DNA of 64,000 nt from positions 124,001 through 188,000 of the forward strand of contig NZ_FOWZ01000003.1 of NCBI RefSeq assembly GCF_900115585.1. The letters run 5' to 3'. The DNA comes from Qipengyuania nanhaisediminis. GTDB taxonomy: Bacteria; Pseudomonadota; Alphaproteobacteria; Sphingomonadales; Sphingomonadaceae. The position numbers and the translations under genes were made by a program. Each line of letters begins with the position of its first letter. Position 1 is the first letter of the stretch. Positions 32,763 to 42,088 of this stretch are shown here, in pieces. Under the pieces are notes generated by a model, which was not told where the DNA came from, did not search any database, and saw only the letters and a list, made by a program, of their open reading frames with translations.

Positions 32763-33881
32763 TTAGCGAAGGGTGCTGAGTGCGACCGGGGCGGTTTCCC
32801 CGACGCGGCCTGCACCGTTACCGACTGCAGCGTTCATGCCGCGCACTGCACTGCCCATCGAAAGCGGAACCGCTTCGGTGGTCTTGCCGCGCGTCACGCG
32901 AACCATCGGACCGCGGCTCACCGGAGCCGATGTCGTAGTGGCGGCACCCGACGTGTTCGAGAAAGTGCGACCGTCGTCGTTCGACTGCGGTGCAGCCCCG
33001 CCGCGCGGCGGCATCGAGCTGCGCTGGAAGCGCGAGACATCGCCGCCCGTGACATAGGTGCCGCGGCTGTCGTCGGGACGACCCATGGCGGTGCGAAGGA
33101 TACGCTCTTCCTCTTCGGGCGTCGCATCGTCGGGGATGCTGACTTCGCCCGCGGCGAGGGCACGTTCGAGTTCGCCTTCGCTGTCGGCAATGGCGCGCAG
33201 AGCGAGGCTCAGCGTACCGATCGTCTGCGCAACGGCGACCTTTTCGGCGATCTTCGGGGTCACTTCCATAGTGACCGTGCGGAAGGCCTTGACCTGCGTC
33301 ACACCATCGACGGTCTCCTGCGTGGTCGACTGGTCGGTTGCCAGCACGCGAAGGTTACGAAGGATGGTTTCCGACGTTTTCAGCGCCTGGCCGTTGGTGC
33401 CCTGGACCGTCTGGGTCAGGACCATGTCGACGCGGTCGCCCGGGAAGACGAAGCCGGCAACGCCGCTCTTCGCATCGACGGGCACCGTGATGGCGCGCAT
33501 GCCGGGAGTGAGGGCCGCAGCCAGGAAGCCGCGGTCGCCCGGGCTCACCAGTGAACCCTGGGTCACCGGTTCACCGGCAGTCACGGGATGGCGGACAACC
33601 GTACCGATCAGCTTGGTGATGTCGGCTTCGCCGTCCAGGAAGTAGGCATCCTGAACCAGCTCTTCCGGCCACAGCTGATAGCCGATGGCATCTGCAGTGA
33701 TGATCGTACCGGTCGGCAGCGCACGCTGCGCAACCAGGACCTTGGGCCCTGCAGCTTCGACTTGCGATGCCGCGTTGGCCTGCGGAGCGGATGCTCCTGC
33801 GAACATGCTGCGGGCAACAAGTGCCGTACCGATCGCAACGACCAGTGCACCAACCAGCAGAACCAGCTTCTTCCTATCCAT
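32763..33881 (-). CDS. cpaB: Tad pilus assembly protein CpaB/RcpC
   Basis: Protein of 372 residues with an N-terminal membrane anchor (LVLLVGALVVAIGTALVARS). A SAF domain follows (KVLVAQRALPTGTIITADAI, then GTVVRHPVTAGEPVTQGSLV), and then the RcpC/CpaB domain (GMRAITVPVDAKSGVAGFVF and PGDRVDMVLTQT). The C-terminal third is low complexity (Pro/Gly/Ser/Thr/Arg). It is periplasmic and thought to help secretin function. A GAGGGGG ribosome site lies 11 bases before the ATG. Confidence 0.92.
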   Translation of the reverse strand: MDRKKLVLLVGALVVAIGTALVARSMFAGASAPQANAASQVEAAGPKVLVAQRALPTGTIITADAIGYQLWPEELVQDAYFLDGEADITKLIGTVVRHPVTAGEPVTQGSLVSPGDRGFLAAALTPGMRAITVPVDAKSGVAGFVFPGDRVDMVLTQTVQGTNGQALKTSETILRNLRVLATDQSTTQETVDGVTQVKAFRTVTMEVTPKIAEKVAVAQTIGTLSLALRAIADSEGELERALAAGEVSIPDDATPEEEERILRTAMGRPDDSRGTYVTGGDVSRFQRSSMPPRGGAAPQSNDDGRTFSNTSGAATTTSAPVSRGPMVRVTRGKTTEAVPLSMGSAVRGMNAAVGNGAGRVGETAPVALSTLR

Positions 33882-33949
33882 GGCTTTTAAGCCCCCTCAT
33901 ATGGCCCGCGTGATCTATGTGCGGACAGCTATGGTTTCCGTGTCTAGAC

Positions 33950-33969
33950 CCCGATTGGTTAAAATCGGG
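33950..33969 (-). other. Hairpin between cpaA and cpaB
   Basis: CCCGATT pairs with AATCGGG around a 6-base loop just after the cpaA stop on the minus strand. There is no T run. It could tune how much of the pilus operon is read past cpaA or protect mRNA ends. Confidence 0.4.
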
Positions 33970-33972
33970 TTG

Positions 33973-34686
33973 TCACCCGATCCCGGCTTCAGAAATTTGT
34001 GTGACGAACCCGCCGCCGGCGACCCAGAGCCCTGCGACGGCAATGGCGAGTCCGTAAGGAATGCGTGGTTGCTGGTCGTGTCGGCGGATGATCTTGATCG
34101 ATGCCAGCGTGACGAATGCGAGAATCGCGACTGGCACCAGGGCGACCAGTATTGAGGTCGCGCCATTGGCTGCCAGCGGCTCTATGATTGCGGAAGGAAT
34201 GGCCAGCTTCGGGCCGCCAAGGACGGCGCTGGCGAAATTGGCGGCGACCAGGGTGAAGGCACCCAGCAGTACCGTATCGCGGACCGGCTTGCCGCCGACG
34301 ACGCGCGAATGGGCAACGCCCCACATGCCCATGGCAAGCGTCAGGACCCAGCCTGCCATCGCCATGATGATGACGAGGACCACGAAATTTGTCGGCGGGA
34401 ACCACAGCGCCAGCGCGGTCAGCAGCTTCACGTCGCCGCCGCCCATCTGGCGCAGGGCAAAGAACAGGCAGCACACCGCAAAGGTCGCCGCAGCCAGCCC
34501 GAACTGCATTGCAACGCCCGGCCACAGGTCCAGTCCCGTAGCCCACCAGAACAGCGGAGCGCCGGCCGCGATCGCAATGTTCAGGCGGTTGCCGATGGTG
34601 CGGCTGCGCAGGTCGGTAAACGCCGCCCACAGCAGGCCGATTGCCAATCCGGCAAGCAGAACGTAGGTGAAAATCTGGTCGTGCAT
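33973..34686 (-). CDS. cpaA: Prepilin peptidase CpaA (family A24)
   Basis: Membrane aspartic peptidase of 237 residues that cleaves the leader of Flp pilins. Both catalytic Asp sites are visible: FTDLRSRTIGNRLN early and MGGGDVKLL (the GxGD motif) mid-protein. Six or more hydrophobic segments span the membrane. It is the first Tad gene in this window. No Flp pilin gene is seen upstream, where a divergent hydrolase gene begins 63 bases away, so the pilin gene must lie elsewhere. GGGGA stands just before the start. Confidence 0.9.
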   Translation of the reverse strand: MHDQIFTYVLLAGLAIGLLWAAFTDLRSRTIGNRLNIAIAAGAPLFWWATGLDLWPGVAMQFGLAAATFAVCCLFFALRQMGGGDVKLLTALALWFPPTNFVVLVIIMAMAGWVLTLAMGMWGVAHSRVVGGKPVRDTVLLGAFTLVAANFASAVLGGPKLAIPSAIIEPLAANGATSILVALVPVAILAFVTLASIKIIRRHDQQPRIPYGLAIAVAGLWVAGGGFVTQISEAGIG

Positions 34687-34749
34687 GACGTCCCCGAACG
34701 TAAGTATCGAGGGCCCGTGCTACTCAAACATGCTTACCAAATAGTAACC

Positions 34750-35757
34750 ATGCCCTTTGCGCAGAACCGGGAGACACCCATCAGCCAGGCCGACTTGCAG
34801 ACAGATAACGCCGCCATCGACCGGCGCGCCATTCCGGCCAGCGCCAGCGAAAGCGTGTGGCAGGCAGCCGACGGTCACACGCTGCGCCGAATCGACTGGC
34901 CGGGAGCGGGCGGGGAAGAGCGCGGATCGATCCTGTTCCTGCCGGGGCGCGGCGACTTCTACGAGAAATACCTCGAGACGCTGGACGGCTGGCACCGCGG
35001 CGGCTGGCGCGTCACCGCTGCCGACTGGCGCGGACAGGCAGGATCGGGCCGCCTCGGCGATGATCCCATCACAGGCCATGTCGAAGATTTCTCCGACTGG
35101 GTGGCCGATCTCGACCATTTCTGGTCGGACTGGGTGAAATCCACGCCCGGGCCGCACGTGCTGGCAGCGCATTCCATGGGCGGGCACATCGTCATGCGCG
35201 CGCTGGTCGACGGGGTGGTATCGCCCGACGCGGTCGTGCTGTCCGCGCCCATGCTCGGCATGAGCGGTCCCCCGCTACCCCTGCCCGTGCTCCACGGCGT
35301 TGCAAAGCTGATGACACGAATCGGTGCCCCGACGCGTCCGGCATGGAAATGGAGCGAAAAGCCGGGCGAGGTCCCGGCAAGACGGCGCGACCTGCTGACC
35401 CATGACGACGATCGGTATGAAGACGAATTGTGGTGGCGCGAACACCGCCCCGAACTGGTGATGGGCCCGGGAAGCTGGGGCTGGGTCGAACGCGCCTATG
35501 CCTCGACCCGTGTTATCGAGGCGCCCGGCGCTATGGAGAAGGTCCAGGTGCCTGTATTCATCGTCTCGACCGCGAACGACAAGCTGGTCAGCCACAAGGC
35601 CGCGGTGCGCGCCGCACAGCGCCTGCCACGCGGCGAGGTCCTCGTGTTCGGTGACGAGGCGCGGCACGAAATCCTGCGCGAAGTCGACGCGGTGCGTGAC
35701 AAGGCTCTCGCCGGTATTGCGGAATTCCTCGACCGGGTAGTACCGGCGAAGCAGTGA
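34750..35757 (+). CDS. Alpha/beta hydrolase, lysophospholipase/monoacylglycerol lipase-like
   Basis: Alpha/beta hydrolase of 335 residues. The nucleophile is in AHSMGGH, a candidate Asp in ANDKLVSH and the His in EARHEIL, so the triad is complete. The N-terminal motif SILFLPGRGDFYEKYLETLD resembles the serine aminopeptidase S33 / lysophospholipase L2 family. The substrate is not known. It starts at ATG 34750, without a strong ribosome site, divergent from cpaA. Its stop overlaps the GTG start of the FAD oxidoreductase (GTGA), so the two are co-translated. Confidence 0.85.
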   Translation: MPFAQNRETPISQADLQTDNAAIDRRAIPASASESVWQAADGHTLRRIDWPGAGGEERGSILFLPGRGDFYEKYLETLDGWHRGGWRVTAADWRGQAGSGRLGDDPITGHVEDFSDWVADLDHFWSDWVKSTPGPHVLAAHSMGGHIVMRALVDGVVSPDAVVLSAPMLGMSGPPLPLPVLHGVAKLMTRIGAPTRPAWKWSEKPGEVPARRRDLLTHDDDRYEDELWWREHRPELVMGPGSWGWVERAYASTRVIEAPGAMEKVQVPVFIVSTANDKLVSHKAAVRAAQRLPRGEVLVFGDEARHEILREVDAVRDKALAGIAEFLDRVVPAKQ

Positions 35758-36851
35758 CCGTCTACGATTTCGCCATTGTCGGAGCCGGCATCGCCGGTGC
35801 GAGCCTCGCGGCCGAACTTGCCGAGGCGGGCGCCAGCGTGCTCATCCTCGAAGCGGAAGACCGGCCGGGCTATCATTCGACCGGGCGTTCGGCGGCATTC
35901 TGGGAGGAATGCTACGGCGGGCCGGAGATCGTGCCGCTCACGCTCGCATCGGGAAAGTATTTGCGCGACAACGGGTTTCTCTCGCCGCGCGGCGCGCTCT
36001 ACATCGGGCGCGGAGAAAACCGGACAGCTCTCGATGCCTTCATGACGCGCTTTCAGGACACCGGGGCGACGATCGAACGGATCGGTGCAGAGGACCTGGC
36101 AGGCAAGATCCCCGGAATCAGGCCGCAATGGTCGGACGCGATCTGGGAACCGGCGTGCGCGGATATCGACGTGGCGGCGCTCCATGCGCATTACCTCGCG
36201 CGGGCAAATGCTTCGGGCGTAACGCTCGAATGCCGGTCGAGGCTGGCTGGAGTTGCCCGCGAAGACGGAAGCTGGACGCTTCGAACCGAACGGGGTGGCA
36301 GCTTTGCCGCATCGGTCCTCGTCAATTCGGCAGGGGCATGGGCTGACGAGGTCGCATCGCTCGCGGGGGCGAAACCGCTCGGTATCCAGCCTTACAGGCG
36401 CACGGTGATCCAGCTGCGGACCGATCCCGCGCCTGCGCCCGACCAGCCGCTGGTGCTGGATATTTTGGGCAAGTTCTACTTCAAGCCCGAGAGCGGGCGG
36501 GTGTGGCTGAGCCCGCATGACGAAGAACCGAGCGCGGCCTGCGATGCTGCTCCCGAGGAACTGGCCGTGGCAGAAGCGATCGACCGGCTGCAGGGCGTGG
36601 TCGATTGGAAGGTCCAGGCGGTGGAGCGCAAATGGGCGGGCCTGCGCAGTTTTGCGCCCGACCGCGCCCCGGTCTATGGCTATGACCCTAAGGTCGAAGG
36701 CTTTGCGTGGTTTGCAGGGCAGGGGGGCTTCGGCATCCAGACCTCGCCTGCAGCAGCGCGGCTCGCCTCGCAGCTGCTTCTGGACAGGCCGCGGGACGAG
36801 ATGACAGAAGCGATCGACGCCTCGATCTACTCTCCGGCTCGCTTCCCCTAG
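35754..36851 (+). CDS. FAD-dependent oxidoreductase (DadA/glycine oxidase family)
   Basis: Flavin oxidoreductase of 365 residues. The N-terminal dinucleotide motif VGAGIAGASLAAEL with ILEAEDRPGYHSTGRSAAFW identifies the DAO family. VNSAGAWADEVASLAG and the C-terminal WFAGQGGFGIQTSPAAARLA complete the FAD site. Relatives oxidise D-amino acids or glycine-like amines; the exact substrate is not known. It starts with GTG inside the stop of the hydrolase gene. Confidence 0.87.
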   Translation: MTVYDFAIVGAGIAGASLAAELAEAGASVLILEAEDRPGYHSTGRSAAFWEECYGGPEIVPLTLASGKYLRDNGFLSPRGALYIGRGENRTALDAFMTRFQDTGATIERIGAEDLAGKIPGIRPQWSDAIWEPACADIDVAALHAHYLARANASGVTLECRSRLAGVAREDGSWTLRTERGGSFAASVLVNSAGAWADEVASLAGAKPLGIQPYRRTVIQLRTDPAPAPDQPLVLDILGKFYFKPESGRVWLSPHDEEPSAACDAAPEELAVAEAIDRLQGVVDWKVQAVERKWAGLRSFAPDRAPVYGYDPKVEGFAWFAGQGGFGIQTSPAAARLASQLLLDRPRDEMTEAIDASIYSPARFP

Positions 36852-36913
36852 CCAAGACTGCATCATTTGTTAGTGTGGGCGGCGAATCCAATCCACCAAG
36901 GGAGAGAATGCCG

Positions 36914-37090
36914 ATGGGACATCATTTCGAAATCTATAAGGACAAGGCTGGCGAATACCGCGTGCGGTTCAAGTACAATTCGGAAACGATGTTCTCGACC
37001 GAAGGCTACAGCTCGAAGGACAGCGCCAAGAACGCCATCGCTTCGATCCAGAAGAACGGCCCCGGCGCGGAAACCGTCGACAACTGCTGA
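36914..37090 (+). CDS. DUF1508 (YegP-type) small protein
   Basis: Protein of 58 residues covering one DUF1508 unit: HHFEIYKDKAGEYRVRFKYN, then a Gly-Tyr-Ser segment and AIASIQKNGPGAETVDN. Single-unit members are common; the function is unknown. The ATG at 36914 is favoured because AGGGAG lies 9 bases upstream; another ATG at 36908 is too close to it. The gene ends 3 bases before the converging rnhA stop. Confidence 0.85.
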   Translation: MGHHFEIYKDKAGEYRVRFKYNSETMFSTEGYSSKDSAKNAIASIQKNGPGAETVDNC

Positions 37091-37093
37091 TAT

Positions 37094-37540
37094 TCAGCCC
37101 TCGTCGACGAGCGCGCGATCCGCGGCTGCGTTGGCGAGGGCATCCACCCGCTCGTTTTCCGGGTGACCCGAATGGCCCTTGACCCAGTGCCATTCGATCT
37201 GGTGCCGGGCTACGGCCTCGATCAGGTCGTGCCATAGCTCCGCATTCTTGACGGGCTTCTTGCTGGCATTGACCCAGCCGCGCTTCTTCCAGCCGTGTAC
37301 CCACTTCGTGATCCCGTCGATCACGTATTTGCTGTCGGTATAGATATCGACCTGGCACGGCTCGATCAGCGCCGAGAGGCCGCGGATCACGGCCGTCATT
37401 TCCATGCGGTTGTTGGTCGTTTCCGGATCGCTGCCCGACAACTCCTTCTCGTGCCGCCCCATGCGCAGCAATGCGCCCCAGCCGCCGGGGCCGGGATTGC
37501 CCTTGCACGATCCATCGGTGAAGAGTTCGATCTGTTTCAT
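37094..37540 (-). CDS. rnhA: Ribonuclease HI
   Basis: RNase HI of 148 residues, which degrades the RNA strand of RNA-DNA hybrids in the cytoplasm. The catalytic acids lie in [30 protein letters not shown] and the C-terminal ERVDALAN. The basic handle [15 protein letters not shown] is present. The ATG at 37540 is used; a TTG at 37561 is unlikely. It is the last gene of an ispH-thrB-rnhA operon. Confidence 0.95.
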   Translation of the reverse strand: MKQIELFTDGSCKGNPGPGGWGALLRMGRHEKELSGSDPETTNNRMEMTAVIRGLSALIEPCQVDIYTDSKYVIDGITKWVHGWKKRGWVNASKKPVKNAELWHDLIEAVARHQIEWHWVKGHSGHPENERVDALANAAADRALVDEG

Positions 37541-37567
37541 CGGCGCGGCCCTAGCGTGCAAAGCGCC

Positions 37568-38524
37568 TCAGGCGAAGAGCGCGGCGCCGTTTTCGGCGTA
37601 GAAATCCCACCGGCGCACGAAATCCATCGGATCCTTGCGCGTGACCAGCGCATCCGCAGGCGTTTCGATCCAGTCCTCTGCGCGGCTGGCGACGAAGCGC
37701 AGGCAGGCGGCCTGGGCGAGCAATGGCATGGCCGCGCGCTCGTCGTCGCCAAGCGGTCGGACTGCACAATATCCTTCGACGAGGGCGCTTCCGATTGCAG
37801 GATCGTAGGTGCGGCCTGTGCCGTCGAACGCCCATGCGGCGTGGGTCACGGCAAGGTCGTAGGCCATTGCGCCCTGGCACGCGAAATAGAAGTCGATCAT
37901 GCCCGATACCGCATCGCCCAGCATCAGGACATTGTCGGGGAAGAGGTCGGAATGGATAATCGAGGATGGCAGGTCGTCGGGCCATGCCGCCACGACCTCG
38001 CGGCCCCTGTCGATCGCAGAGGGTAGCGCGGGATCGATCGCGGCCAGCGCATCGGCGTCCAGCGCTTCGAGCATGGCGAGCGTGCCAACGGGCGCGAGGT
38101 CGTTTTCGCGCGAAAGGGCATAATCCTGCGCGGCAAGATGCATCTCGGCCAGTGCCGTGCCAAGGGCCTGTGCCTGCGTCGCGGTCGGCTGGTTGGGGGA
38201 AACGCCGGGCAAGAATTCGATGAGCGCGACCGCCTTGCCATCGACGGTGCGGAACGCCGCGCCAGACCGATCGTGGATGGTTGCGGGCACGGGACAATCA
38301 CGCTCCGCCAGATGATCGAGCAGGCCGAGGAAGAAGGGCAGTTCTCCCGTGTCGATCCGCCGTTCGTACATGGTGAGGATGTAGCGCCCGCCGGTCGTCT
38401 CGATCAGCCAGTTCGAATTCGACACGCCTTCCGCGATGCCCTTGGCCGAAACCAGGTCACCGACATCATAATGCCCGATCAGCTCCGCCAGGTCCTCGGC
38501 ACCGAGATGGGTGTAAACAGCCAA
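37568..38524 (-). CDS. thrB: Homoserine kinase ThrB
   Basis: Homoserine kinase of the aminoglycoside-phosphotransferase fold, 318 residues, the form used by many alphaproteobacteria. It phosphorylates homoserine on the path to threonine. Visible are the N-terminal MAVYTHLGAEDLAELIGHYD, the nucleotide region SNSNWLIETTGGRYILTMYE, and the catalytic IHSDLFPDNVL followed by the metal-binding IDFYFACQG. It lies 13 bases after ispH and 27 bases before rnhA. Confidence 0.94.
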   Translation of the reverse strand: MAVYTHLGAEDLAELIGHYDVGDLVSAKGIAEGVSNSNWLIETTGGRYILTMYERRIDTGELPFFLGLLDHLAERDCPVPATIHDRSGAAFRTVDGKAVALIEFLPGVSPNQPTATQAQALGTALAEMHLAAQDYALSRENDLAPVGTLAMLEALDADALAAIDPALPSAIDRGREVVAAWPDDLPSSIIHSDLFPDNVLMLGDAVSGMIDFYFACQGAMAYDLAVTHAAWAFDGTGRTYDPAIGSALVEGYCAVRPLGDDERAAMPLLAQAACLRFVASRAEDWIETPADALVTRKDPMDFVRRWDFYAENGAALFA

Positions 38525-38537
38525 GCTATCCGGCCAG

Positions 38538-39515
38538 TTATTCCGTCAGCTGGCGCGGCAGCTTGAAGACCATTTTCTCTTCCGTGGTAGTGATGACCTC
38601 TTCGGTCACCACACGCCAGTCGGACAGCCGGTCGACAACTTCGCGAACCAGTTTCTCTGGCGCAGAAGCGCCAGCGGTGAGGCCCAGCGTGCCGACGCCT
38701 TCGAGCCATTTGGGCTCGATCTCGGATGCGCGCTGGATCAGGCGGGCATCGGTCCCCATGCGCTGGGCAACTTCGACGAGCCGTAGCGAATTGGAGGAGT
38801 TGGGCGCGCCGATCACCAGTACCAGATCGCAGCCGCTGGCGATTTCCTTGACCGCGGCCTGCCTGTTGCTGGTGGCGTAACAGATGTCTTCCGCCTTCGG
38901 CGCGACGATCTGCGGGTATTTCGCCTGCAGCGCTTCCACGATTTCGCGGGTGTCGTCGACCGACAACGTCGTCTGGGTCAGGAACGACAAATCGTCTTCC
39001 TGCGTGAAGGGCAGGGTCGCCACGTCTTCGACGGTTTCGACCAGGGTGATCTGGCCGTCGGGCACCTGGCCCATCGTGCCGATGACCTCGGGATGGCCTT
39101 CGTGGCCGATGAAAAGGATGTGCTGGCCCTTTTCGATCTGGCGTTCCGCCTGGCGGTGCACCTTGCTGACCAGCGGGCAGGTGGCATCGACGTAGAGCAG
39201 CTTGCGGCGTTCGGCCTCTGCGGGGACCGATTTCGGCACGCCATGGGCGGAAAAGACCACCGGCGCATCGTTCGGCACTTCATCCAGCTCTTCGACGAAA
39301 ATCGCGCCCTTGGCTTTCAGGCTGTCCACGACATACCGGTTGTGGACGATCTCGTGACGCACGTAGACCGGGGCGCCATACTTCTGGAGCGCGCGCTCCA
39401 CGATTTCGATGGCACGGTCTACTCCGGCGCAGAAACCGCGCGGTGCGGCGATCAGCAATTGGAGCGGCGGGCGCGGGTCGTTACCCGAAGCGGTGGATGG
39501 AAAGGGGGCGTTCAT
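38538..39515 (-). CDS. ispH: 4-hydroxy-3-methylbut-2-enyl diphosphate reductase IspH
   Basis: Iron-sulfur enzyme of 325 residues making IPP and DMAPP in the last step of the MEP isoprenoid pathway. The three cluster cysteines lie in [21 protein letters not shown] and [11 protein letters not shown]. The active-site region THGVP-like [11 protein letters not shown] is present, as is the [15 protein letters not shown] motif. The ATG at 39515 has AGGGG 6 bases upstream; an ATG at 39539 does not. Confidence 0.96.
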   Translation of the reverse strand: MNAPFPSTASGNDPRPPLQLLIAAPRGFCAGVDRAIEIVERALQKYGAPVYVRHEIVHNRYVVDSLKAKGAIFVEELDEVPNDAPVVFSAHGVPKSVPAEAERRKLLYVDATCPLVSKVHRQAERQIEKGQHILFIGHEGHPEVIGTMGQVPDGQITLVETVEDVATLPFTQEDDLSFLTQTTLSVDDTREIVEALQAKYPQIVAPKAEDICYATSNRQAAVKEIASGCDLVLVIGAPNSSNSLRLVEVAQRMGTDARLIQRASEIEPKWLEGVGTLGLTAGASAPEKLVREVVDRLSDWRVVTEEVITTTEEKMVFKLPRQLTE

Positions 39516-39608
39516 GCGCGCCCCTCTAGCGCTTTGCATCGCGCCAAGCTAGGGCACGCACGCCCCGGCAGGGTCATTGAATACGAACACATGAGGAATG
39601 CCGCCGAC

Positions 39609-40262
39609 ATGATGAACCGCTTTCGCCTCCTTACTGCTCTTGGAATGGGTCTCGCACTCGCCGGATGCAAGAGCGACGGGCAATTGGTCGTGGCCGGCAA
39701 TGCGGTGGGTATCACCGCGGTCAGGACGGCATGTCCGGCCGTGGGCATTCCTGATTATACGGGTGACGTAACGCTGTTCCGCAGCGCCGATTCCCGCACG
39801 CTTTCCGATCTCGACGTGACGGCGGCAATCACCAACCTCACCTCGACCTGCAACGAACAGGGCGAACAGGTCTATTCCGAAGCCAGCTTCGATGTCGTTG
39901 CACGCCGCGCCGATGTGCGAGGCGCGCGCACGGTGGAACTGCCCTATTTCTCGACCGTCCTGCGCGGCGGCAGTGCAGTCATTTCCAAGCGTGTCGGCAC
40001 GGTCACGCTGACCTTCGCTGACGGACAGGAACGCGCCAGCGCAAGCGGCAAGGCGGCTGCTTTCGTCAATCGCGCGGAAGCGACCCTGCCCACCGACATT
40101 CGCGAGCGCATTACGCGCAAGCGCCGTGCGGGCGATCCCGATGCAGCGCTCGACCCGCTGGCCGATCCCGAAGTGCGGGCCGCCGTCCAGCGCGCGACTT
40201 TCGAACTGCTAATCGGCTTCCAGCTGACGCAGGAACAGCTGGGCTACAACGCCACCCGCTGA
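39609..40262 (+). CDS. Putative lipoprotein of unknown function
   Basis: Protein of 217 residues with a lipoprotein signal (LLTALGMGLALAGC; lipidated Cys about residue 20). The mature part is rich in beta-strand patterns and has a Cys pair (RTACPAV and TSTCNEQ). It ends in a helical stretch (VRAAVQRATFELLIGFQLTQ). I do not recognise a family with certainty. GAGGA lies upstream of ATG 39609. It is divergent from ispH and 84 bases before argS. Confidence 0.75.
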   Translation: MMNRFRLLTALGMGLALAGCKSDGQLVVAGNAVGITAVRTACPAVGIPDYTGDVTLFRSADSRTLSDLDVTAAITNLTSTCNEQGEQVYSEASFDVVARRADVRGARTVELPYFSTVLRGGSAVISKRVGTVTLTFADGQERASASGKAAAFVNRAEATLPTDIRERITRKRRAGDPDAALDPLADPEVRAAVQRATFELLIGFQLTQEQLGYNATR

Positions 40263-40346
40263 TCCCCGGTAGCAGGGACGCGCGATCCGGGGGCGGCAAC
40301 GCCCTCGCATCTTGCCATTTCGCCTGATTCGTTTAGGCGCGCGGAC

Positions 40347-42086
40347 ATGGCTGAAATGCAGACACTCCACGCCTCGTTCGCGGCGAAAATCGACGCCGTT
40401 CTCAATGCGCTAGAGATGGAAGGGCACCTTCCCGCGGGCGCTAACCGTGCAAACGTGACAGTCGAACCGCCGCGCGATCCCTCGCACGGCGATCTGTCCA
40501 CCAATGCCGCCATGGTGCTGGCCAAGCAGGCCAAGACCAATCCGCGCGCGCTGGCGGAACTTATTATCGAGCATCTCGGCCGCGAGCCCGACATCACCGA
40601 GGCGAGCATTGCCGGACCGGGCTTCATCAATATGCGCCTTGCCGACACCGCGTGGCTGCGCGAGCTCGAAGCGATTGCGGCCCTCGGTCCGGATTACGGA
40701 CGCTCGGCCATGGGCGGCGGGCGCACGGTCAATGTGGAATATGTCTCGGCCAATCCGACCGGACCCATGCACATGGGTCACTGCCGCGGCGCCGTCGTCG
40801 GCGATGCGCTGGCCGGATTGCTGGAATTTTCCGGCCACGGCGTCACGCGCGAATATTACGTCAACGATGCCGGCGGCCAGGTCGATACGCTCGCCCGTTC
40901 GGCGCATTTGCGTTATCGCGAAGCGCTGGGCGAAGACATCGGGGGCATTCCCGAAGGCCTCTATCCCGGCGACTATTTGAAGCCGGTCGGCAAGACCCTG
41001 GCCGCCAAATTCGGCGATAAATACGCCTCCGCCCCCGAAGCCGAGTGGTTGCAGCTCTTCAAGAAGAAGGCGGTCGCCGCGATGATGGACATGATCCGCG
41101 CCGACCTGGCGCTGCTCGGTATCAACCACGATATCTTCGCTTCCGAAGCCGAATTGCAGGCGGCGGGTAAACCGGAAGACGCCGAGAAGTGGCTGCGCGA
41201 ACACGGCTATGTCTATGACGGCGTGCTCGAAGCGCCCAAGGGCAAGGCGCCGCCCGAAGACTGGGAACCGGTGGAGCTGCCGCTGTTCCGCTCGACTCAG
41301 TTCGGCGACGACCAGGATCGCCCGATCAAGAAGTCGGACGGCTCGTGGACCTATTTCGGGGCCGACCTCGCATACCACTTCCAGAAGGCCGAGAAGGCCG
41401 ATGCCATGATCGACATCTGGGGTGCGGACCACGCCGGCACGGTGAAACGGATCAAGGCTGCAGTCGCCGCGCTCACGCAGGGTGCCGACCGCGATGTGCC
41501 CTTCGACGTCAAGCTGGTGCAGATGGTCAACCTGATGCGCGATGGCGAGCCGGTGAAAATGTCCAAGCGCTCGGGCAATTTCATCACCATCGCCGACATG
41601 GTCGAGGAAGTGGGCAAGGACGTGGTGCGTTTCACCATGCTGACCCGCAAGCCCGAAGCGCAGATGGAATTCGACTTTGCCAAGGTGGTGGAAGCCTCCA
41701 AGGATAATCCTGTCTTCTATCTGCAGTATGCCCATGCGCGTATCCGTTCGACCCTGCGCAAGGCGGGTGTCGAGCCGAGCGATGCCCATCTCGACCGGCT
41801 GGGCGAAGGCGAATTCGCGCTGGTGCGCGAAGCCGCGCAATTCCCGCGTATCGTAGAGGCCGCGGCACGTGCCCGCGAACCGCATCGTATCGCCTTCTTC
41901 CTCGGCGAACTTGCCGCCGCCTTCCACAGCTACTGGAATGCGGGTAACGACGATCCGGCAAAGCGGATCATCCAGGAAGGCGATGCCGAACTGACCGGAG
42001 CGCGCCTGTTCGTGGCGGCGCAGGTCGGACAGGTGATCCGCAACGGCCTAGGGATACTGGGGGTCGAAGCGGTCGAGGAGATGTGA
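40347..42086 (+). CDS. argS: Arginyl-tRNA synthetase
   Basis: Class I aminoacyl-tRNA synthetase of 579 residues charging tRNA-Arg. The N-terminal additional domain is followed by the HIGH-type signature GPMHMGHCRGAVVGD and the KMSKS-type signature VKMSKRSGNF. The C-terminal DALR anticodon-binding domain starts near FYLQYAHARIRSTLR and ends with NGLGILGVEAVEEM. Its stop overlaps the next frame, so it starts a gene chain: argS, SPOR, nagZ, scpA, scpB and tatABC. Confidence 0.97.
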   Translation: MAEMQTLHASFAAKIDAVLNALEMEGHLPAGANRANVTVEPPRDPSHGDLSTNAAMVLAKQAKTNPRALAELIIEHLGREPDITEASIAGPGFINMRLADTAWLRELEAIAALGPDYGRSAMGGGRTVNVEYVSANPTGPMHMGHCRGAVVGDALAGLLEFSGHGVTREYYVNDAGGQVDTLARSAHLRYREALGEDIGGIPEGLYPGDYLKPVGKTLAAKFGDKYASAPEAEWLQLFKKKAVAAMMDMIRADLALLGINHDIFASEAELQAAGKPEDAEKWLREHGYVYDGVLEAPKGKAPPEDWEPVELPLFRSTQFGDDQDRPIKKSDGSWTYFGADLAYHFQKAEKADAMIDIWGADHAGTVKRIKAAVAALTQGADRDVPFDVKLVQMVNLMRDGEPVKMSKRSGNFITIADMVEEVGKDVVRFTMLTRKPEAQMEFDFAKVVEASKDNPVFYLQYAHARIRSTLRKAGVEPSDAHLDRLGEGEFALVREAAQFPRIVEAAARAREPHRIAFFLGELAAAFHSYWNAGNDDPAKRIIQEGDAELTGARLFVAAQVGQVIRNGLGILGVEAVEEM

Positions 42087-42088
42087 GC

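Noticed and set aside
40410-41927. 505-codon open frame opposite argS
   Set aside because: Antisense to an unambiguous tRNA synthetase; no domain signature.
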